This document shows, piece after piece, positions 33,973 through 37,480 of a stretch of DNA of 37,480 nucleotides. Positions within the stretch are counted from its first letter, which is position 1. Each line of letters begins with the position of its first letter. The DNA lies in the NCBI RefSeq assembly GCF_013522725.1, contig NZ_JAAMRF010000016.1, forward strand, positions 1 through 37,480. Direction: 5' to 3'. A program made the position numbers and the translations under genes. Source of the stretch: Stutzerimonas azotifigens (GTDB lineage: Bacteria > Pseudomonadota > Gammaproteobacteria > Pseudomonadales > Pseudomonadaceae). The notes below the pieces were generated by a model. The model was not told where the DNA came from and did no database searches. It saw only the letters and a list, made by a program, of their open reading frames with translations.

Positions 33973-34160
33973 GACAAGTCACTCCGTAAGGGCTTACGCA
34001 GCAATCTGGAAACAGCGGATAGGTTCGTTGCGAACCAGCACCTGAACGTTAGCTGGTATAAGCGCACTCGCCGTCAAAACAGCCCGGCCAGGCAAGATTG
34101 ATTCGTCATAACGAAGTGCGTGGCAGAAGCGGCTGATTCTTGACCTTGTCGGCGGCCTCC

Positions 34161-34598
34161 TCAGCCGGCCAAACGCATATGCAGCAACGGGTAAGGCTTG
34201 CCTTGGCCGTCCAGCTCGGACCGCCCTACCACCTCGAACCCCATGCGCCGATAGAAGCCCACCGCCTGGCCGTTCTGCTCATTCACATCGACCACGCGAA
34301 CGGCCAGCTCACGGATCGCATGCTCAACCAACGCCTTGCCAATCCCCATCCCCCGCGCGGAAGGCGCGATGAAAAGCATCTCCAGGCTTTCGCCCGACGT
34401 GCCCATGAAGCCAAGGATCTCGCCCCTGGCATCGACGAAAACAGCCACCTCAACTGCCGGGAGCCATTCGTTGAGTATGCGGGGGCGCAGCGCCTGCAGA
34501 TCGTCTTCCGCCAGAAAATCATGCGTAGCCCGGACGGAGGCTTCCCATATCTTCACGAGGGTGGGGAAGTCGGAGGTTAGTGCGGTTCGGATGGTCAT
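34161..34598 (-). CDS. yjaB: GNAT-family N-acetyltransferase, YjaB-like
   Basis: A 145-residue GNAT protein starting MTIRTALTSDFPTLVKIWE. Typical blocks are ATHDFLAEDDL near residues 24-34, LEMLFIAPSARGMGIGKALV (acetyl-CoA loop RGMGIGKA) near 71-90, and VDVNEQNGQAVGFYRRMGFE near 101-120, ending GKPYPLLHM. These are close to E. coli YjaB. It would acetylate a small molecule or protein amine in the cytoplasm. No good ribosome binding site is seen before ATG 34598; a TTG at 34631 is an alternative start. Confidence 0.8.
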   Translation of the reverse strand: MTIRTALTSDFPTLVKIWEASVRATHDFLAEDDLQALRPRILNEWLPAVEVAVFVDARGEILGFMGTSGESLEMLFIAPSARGMGIGKALVEHAIRELAVRVVDVNEQNGQAVGFYRRMGFEVVGRSELDGQGKPYPLLHMRLAG

Positions 34599-34701
34599 AA
34601 GAGGTAAATGTACTGTCCACGTTCTGTTCAAGAGTTCTTTCGGACGACCGTCGCGAGATACCGGAAGCCCAGAATCCTGGCACCAAACTTAGGGCTATCG
34701 A

Positions 34702-35091
34702 TCATCGGATCACGCCGCAAATCAACAAGGGCATCCCACCCAGTTCACTGGCTAACGCTCGAAGCGTGTTCATGGCAGAGACGTCATCCCTGGAGCGTTG
34801 TGCGATTTCCAGCTTAGCGACTGGCTTGTAAGACCATGAAGGCGAGGACGGTTCGCCCATCACAAAAATTTCCTTCCAATTCTTTACGCCATCAGGTCGC
34901 GTCAATGGATTCCATCGGAAATAGTAGGCTTCGATCTGTTCCGGCAGAGCCCGAGGAGCTGGTTTATCTTTAACCACGAGCTCGACCTTCGGAGAATTAC
35001 GAAGCTCAGCATCGACGTCTGGAACATAGTGCGAAGAAACGCATCCCGCTAAAGATAATGCTGCGACAATAAACAAATACCTGCCAGGCAT
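34702..35091 (-). CDS. Small lipoprotein, possible integron cassette gene
   Basis: A 129-residue protein: MPGRYLFIVAALSLAGC is a lipoprotein signal peptide with lipobox LAGC. The remainder has no family I recognise; it holds AYYFRWNPLTRPDG near 54-67 and a C-terminal SELGGMPLLICGVIR. The region is visibly richer in A+T than the rest of the window. GTTAGAC (minus strand, 35105-35099) lies eight bases before the ATG, matching the consensus GTTRRRY that ends an attC site. This suggests a cassette gene; the function is unknown. Confidence 0.65.
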   Translation of the reverse strand: MPGRYLFIVAALSLAGCVSSHYVPDVDAELRNSPKVELVVKDKPAPRALPEQIEAYYFRWNPLTRPDGVKNWKEIFVMGEPSSPSWSYKPVAKLEIAQRSRDDVSAMNTLRALASELGGMPLLICGVIR

Positions 35092-35098
35092 AAAAGGC

Positions 35099-35220
35099 GT
35101 CTAACTGGGCATATTAAAAAAGACCTACGTCAGGTTGAGCCACAAAGGAACAGGTGTATTCCTGGGGTAGCGCTCTGAAGACAAATCAGTCCCATTTTTG
35201 GCAAACGACTAAAGTTGAAC
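35099..35220 (-). repeat. Candidate attC-like site (weak)
   Basis: On the minus strand, GTTCAAC (35220-35214), four bases after the preceding gene's stop, matches RYYYAAC. GTTAGAC (35105-35099), just before the next start, matches GTTRRRY. The 122-bp spacing is within the known attC range and an AGGAA/TTCCT pair lies inside, but the inner arms do not pair well. Possible cassette junction. Confidence 0.3.
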
Positions 35221-35224
35221 ATGC

Positions 35225-35647
35225 TTACAGCCCAACGATTTTCGTCTCCGGGTTAGCCGTCGATAGACCATTGAGAAGTTCATAGTTGATTACACTCTTA
35301 TTCACCTTAATACTGCCTTGATACAAACGAAACCGCACACTTAATCCAAAGTCAGCTTTCTCTACACTTATAATCTCGTAAGCAGAAATGGTGCGCACAT
35401 TTAGAAATGAAGCAAAAATCACATCTCGACCCGAAATGCGAACTGCATGAGGGGTGGACACTGACGCATAAGCCATGAAAGCACAATACAGGATAGCTGC
35501 TATATCCAGCGACTGATACCCTGTGCCGACAGAAACACCCCTTGTGGAGGACTCATATGAAAGCGGGTAAAAGAGGTTGACCGTAAGCAAAACACAGAAC
35601 CCCAGGCAGGCTAGCGCCCCTATCGACAACTTCATCTTTTCGTTCAT
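35225..35647 (-). CDS. Hypothetical membrane protein, possible integron cassette gene
   Basis: A 140-residue protein with two hydrophobic segments, residues about 6-27 (LSIGALACLGFCVLLTVNLF) and 45-65, then a soluble C-terminal part with ISAYEIISVEKADFGLSVRF. I do not recognise a family; the layout resembles small PH-like membrane proteins. GGTGG lies six bases before the ATG. It is AT-rich and followed at once by a possible attC end, in the same orientation as its neighbours. Confidence 0.6.
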   Translation of the reverse strand: MNEKMKLSIGALACLGFCVLLTVNLFYPLSYESSTRGVSVGTGYQSLDIAAILYCAFMAYASVSTPHAVRISGRDVIFASFLNVRTISAYEIISVEKADFGLSVRFRLYQGSIKVNKSVINYELLNGLSTANPETKIVGL

Positions 35648-35659
35648 TAAACCACCATT

Positions 35660-35720
35660 CCTTAGCCGTATTTGGTTAAAGGGTCTTCCCAGCGAGCGAT
35701 TTAGTCAAATCCATTAGTAC
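35660..35720 (-). repeat. Second attC-like site, degenerate
   Basis: TTTGGTTAA (35671-35679) and TCCCAGCGAGCGA (35687-35699) occur in the same order as TTTGGTTAA (36251-36259) and TCCCAGTGAGCGA (36278-36290), with a shorter loop between them. The outer GTTRRRY box is altered. The site lies between two minus-strand orphan genes, as a cassette junction would. Confidence 0.4.
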
Positions 35721-35756
35721 TCGATTCTGCGAAAAGATGGCTATTCTGTTCAAGTT

Positions 35757-36152
35757 TTATTCATGGCTCACATCGTTTTTAAGCATGCCGCCACGTAATA
35801 CTCCAACAGAATTCATCTCGATTACAGAGCATTTGATACGGTTTCTGCTTAAGTAGTTGGAAACCTGCTCGCGCTCTGCCAAAGACGCAGCCTCGGCAAA
35901 TTCACGTTGAATCTCTGCATTCAGGTCTTTTGATATTCTCTCATATGCAGAGGTGAATTGATGTGACAAGGAGTAATGTGCGTTGAATTTCGACTCCTGC
36001 TCCTTCTTCGCTTCTGGCTTAACAAGCATTTGTGCGGCCGCATAAAATGCAGCGCAGCTTACGTTAGCCCAGGCCAGAGGCTCGAGGTCCAAAGCTGACT
36101 GATCCGCTGAGAGGCTGGAAGAAAAAATCAATGCAATTAAAGCTCTTTTCAT
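35757..36152 (-). CDS. Hypothetical exported protein, possible integron cassette gene
   Basis: A 131-residue protein beginning MKRALIALIFSSSLSADQSA, a plausible Sec signal peptide of about 15 residues. The mature part is helical and charged (KPEAKKEQESKFNAHYSLSH, LAEREQVSNYLSRNRIKCSV). No family is recognised. It has no clear ribosome binding site and overlaps an upstream small frame that does, so translation may be coupled. It lies between two attC-like sites on the minus strand. Confidence 0.55.
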   Translation of the reverse strand: MKRALIALIFSSSLSADQSALDLEPLAWANVSCAAFYAAAQMLVKPEAKKEQESKFNAHYSLSHQFTSAYERISKDLNAEIQREFAEAASLAEREQVSNYLSRNRIKCSVIEMNSVGVLRGGMLKNDVSHE

Positions 36153-36225
36153 AGGGCTGTTTTTTCATGACTTGCAAGGCATCGGTAAGCGCTTCCAGCT
36201 CTTTATAATTCGGAATATAACCCAC
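36064..36225 (-). CDS. Possible 53-residue leader ORF overlapping the cassette gene
   Basis: A GTG at 36225-36223 follows AAAGGA at good spacing and about 17 bases after the attC end, the usual place for a cassette's first gene. The frame reads (M)GYIPNYKELEALTDALQVMK and then runs across the start of the exported-protein gene in another frame, stopping at 36066-36064. It may be a real small protein, a coupling leader, or the 5' end of a gene broken by a frameshift. No homologue is known to me. Confidence 0.35.
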   Translation of the reverse strand: MGYIPNYKELEALTDALQVMKKQPYEKSFNCIDFFFQPLSGSVSFGPRASGLG

Positions 36226-36242
36226 AAAAAAATTCCTTTGCT

Positions 36243-36305
36243 GCCTAACGTTTGGTTAAGGGGCGGGCTTTAGCCCGTCCCAGTGAGCGAAGCGAACGGT
36301 GTTGA
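36243..36305 (-). repeat. Integron attC-like recombination site, interrupted
   Basis: Read on the plus strand: GCCTAAC (36243-36249), spacer GTTTG, GTTAAG (36255-36260), then a stem CGGGCT-TT-AGCCCG (36264-36277) extended by GGG/CCC. The revcomp of the left end is GTTAGGC, the conserved R' box of attC sites. The distal arm is traceable only to GTTGA (36301-36305), after which IS sequence begins. The lack of an extra base in GTTAAG places R' at the left, so cassettes should read on the minus strand, as the neighbouring genes do. Confidence 0.62.
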
Positions 36306-37480
36306 GGGCTGTAATGGACTCTCCCCGCACCACGTTTCTTCTATAACACCGTGGTGACTGTTCGCTGGGAGAGGTGCGATGAAACGCATAGCGGTTGATT
36401 TGGCCAAGTCCGTTTACCAGGTTGCCGAGAGTGTCCAGGTCGGCCGAGTGGATCGGCGCAGGCGGCTCGATCCGTGGGCATTTGCGCGATATGTACAGGA
36501 GCAAACTGAGCCTGTCGAGTGGGTGATGGAGGCCTGTGGCACAGCTCACCATTGGGGTCGGTTGATGCAGGGGAACGGCCATCGCGTCGTGCTCTTGCAC
36601 CCTCGTTACGTGCGTCCGTATCGCCGCCGTAACAAAACCGATCGCAACGACTGCGATGCCATTCTGGAAGCGGCGCGCTGCCAGGAGATCCGCCCGGTTC
36701 CGGTCAAGAGTGTGCAACAGCAGCAGATCCAGCAGCTGCACAAGCTGCGCGAGGGCTGGAAGAAATCACGAGTGCAACGCATCAATCTGCTGCGCGGCAT
36801 CCTGCGTGAAGCTGGTGTTGAAGCACCGAACGGCATCAAAGCGTTTCTACGGCAAGCGTGCGAACTGATCGAGCGGCCCGAAGTGCGCGCCTTGCGCGGT
36901 GCGCTGCAAGTCGTGCTGGCCGAGATCAGCCTCCATGAACAGTCGATGCGCGAGTGCGAAGAGCAACTGGCGCGCTGGCATGCCGATGACGAGATAATCC
37001 GTAAGCTCGACGAAGTCAGTGGCATCGGTTTGCTGACGGCCAGTGCCTTGAAAACAGCCGTCGGCAAACCCGAGCGCTTCGCCAGTGGTCGGCACTTGAG
37101 CGCCTGGTTGGGCATGACGCCGAATGAATACAGCAGCGGCGAGCGGCGCAGGCTTGGGCGAATCAGCTGCAAGGGCAACGTCTACGTGCGCACCTTGTTG
37201 ATCCATGGCGCGCGAGCCGCACTGTTGGCAGCTAAACGGTGCAAATCAAGAACGCCTGAGAAGCTGACCCAGTTGCAAAGCTGGGCTCTGCACACTGCTG
37301 AACGCATCGGTCACAACAAGGCCGCCGTGGCGCTGGCGAACAAGCTGGTAAGGATCTGCTGGGCCGTGTGGTGTCATGAGCGCCGGTTTAGCGGCAACTG
37401 GCGCAGCACAAAGCCCGCCTGACGGCGGGGATTAACAAGGTGAAGTGAAGGGTTTCTAGTGGTTGTGGTGAGAAGCGAGA
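36306..37480 (+). mobile_element. IS110/IS1111-family insertion sequence inserted in attC (right end outside window)
   Basis: The element begins near 36306; ATGGACTCTCCCC at 36314-36326 is a likely subterminal repeat, a layout typical of IS1111 elements. The transposase fills 36379-37422. No matching GGGGAGAGTCCAT is present before 37480, so the right end is beyond the window. IS1111-type elements that target attC sites are known in P. stutzeri, and the position here agrees with that class. Confidence 0.7.
36379..37422 (+). CDS. IS110-family (IS1111 group) transposase
   Basis: A 347-residue transposase of normal length. The N-terminal DEDD domain shows MKRIAVDLAKSVYQV (Asp7), WVMEACGTAHHWG (Glu51) and NKTDRNDCDA (Asp88, Asp91), all four acidic residues present. 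The C-terminal Transposase_20 domain has VSGIGLLTASAL, LSAWLGMTPNEYSSGERRR and GRISCKGNVYVRTLLIHGAR, which includes the catalytic serine region. GGGAGAGG lies before the ATG. The gene is intact, so the element may be active. It uses RNA-guided or structure-guided recombination in related families. Confidence 0.88.
   Translation: MKRIAVDLAKSVYQVAESVQVGRVDRRRRLDPWAFARYVQEQTEPVEWVMEACGTAHHWGRLMQGNGHRVVLLHPRYVRPYRRRNKTDRNDCDAILEAARCQEIRPVPVKSVQQQQIQQLHKLREGWKKSRVQRINLLRGILREAGVEAPNGIKAFLRQACELIERPEVRALRGALQVVLAEISLHEQSMRECEEQLARWHADDEIIRKLDEVSGIGLLTASALKTAVGKPERFASGRHLSAWLGMTPNEYSSGERRRLGRISCKGNVYVRTLLIHGARAALLAAKRCKSRTPEKLTQLQSWALHTAERIGHNKAAVALANKLVRICWAVWCHERRFSGNWRSTKPA

Noticed and set aside
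32845..34101. 418-residue plus-strand open frame opposite the curlin gene
   Set aside because: It is the reverse strand of a repetitive gene with strong codon bias; it has no ribosome binding site and no recognisable domain, whereas the minus-strand frame gives a signal peptide and periodic repeats.
1..37480. CRISPR arrays, rRNA and tRNA genes
   Set aside because: No regularly spaced direct repeats and no cloverleaf or rRNA-like stretch could be recognised by reading both strands.

Overview
The window looks like chromosomal DNA of a Pseudomonas-type gammaproteobacterium. Most of it is GC-rich, genes carry GGAGG-type ribosome binding sites, and there are many LysR regulators, REP-like hairpins with GCGGTC/GACCGC arms and polar amino-acid ABC transport genes. 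A probable integron attC site and an IS110/IS1111-type element at the right edge would fit the Stutzerimonas (P. stutzeri) side of the group. That placement is inference. No rRNA, tRNA or CRISPR array is visible.

Left part (1-11.4 kb). The window opens inside the 3' end of an IS3-family element. A chain of small regulator-plus-redox modules follows: ArsR / quinone oxidoreductase / ABM monooxygenase; LysR with a divergent MFS exporter; LysR with a divergent quinone oxidoreductase and NmrA-like protein; TetR with a divergent alpha/beta hydrolase; HxlR with a divergent glutathione transferase and a small membrane protein. A decayed MFS fragment closes this part. Several intergenic regions hold clear inverted repeats that are likely operators. 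Together the genes suggest defence against quinones, electrophiles or xenobiotics.

Centre (11.4-17.8 kb). A LysR regulator diverges from a tightly packed six-gene operon: periplasmic amino-acid-type binding protein, two permeases, an argininosuccinate-lyase-superfamily enzyme and two ATPases. It looks like an uptake-and-cleavage system for an N-substituted aspartate-type compound, and it is the best candidate here for an undescribed pathway.

17.8-24.7 kb. More regulator/effector pairs: LysR with SDR and a lipocalin-like lipoprotein; TetR with a flavodoxin-fold quinone reductase, sharing a symmetric operator; LysR with an EamA transporter; and an NADPH-FMN reductase flanked by identical 36-bp REP-like repeats.

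24.8-32.8 kb. Two large orphan membrane sensor kinases on the minus strand share a short motif pair upstream. One has PAS domains; the other has MHYT, PAS, kinase and receiver domains. Next come a glucose-1-dehydrogenase-like SDR and an overlapping GH15 glucanase/trehalase gene.

32.8-37.5 kb. A very long curlin-repeat protein stands without any csg secretion genes, followed by a YjaB-like acetyltransferase. An AT-richer stretch then holds three minus-strand orphan genes arranged like integron cassettes. It ends in an attC-like site apparently interrupted by an IS110/IS1111-family element whose right end lies outside the window.
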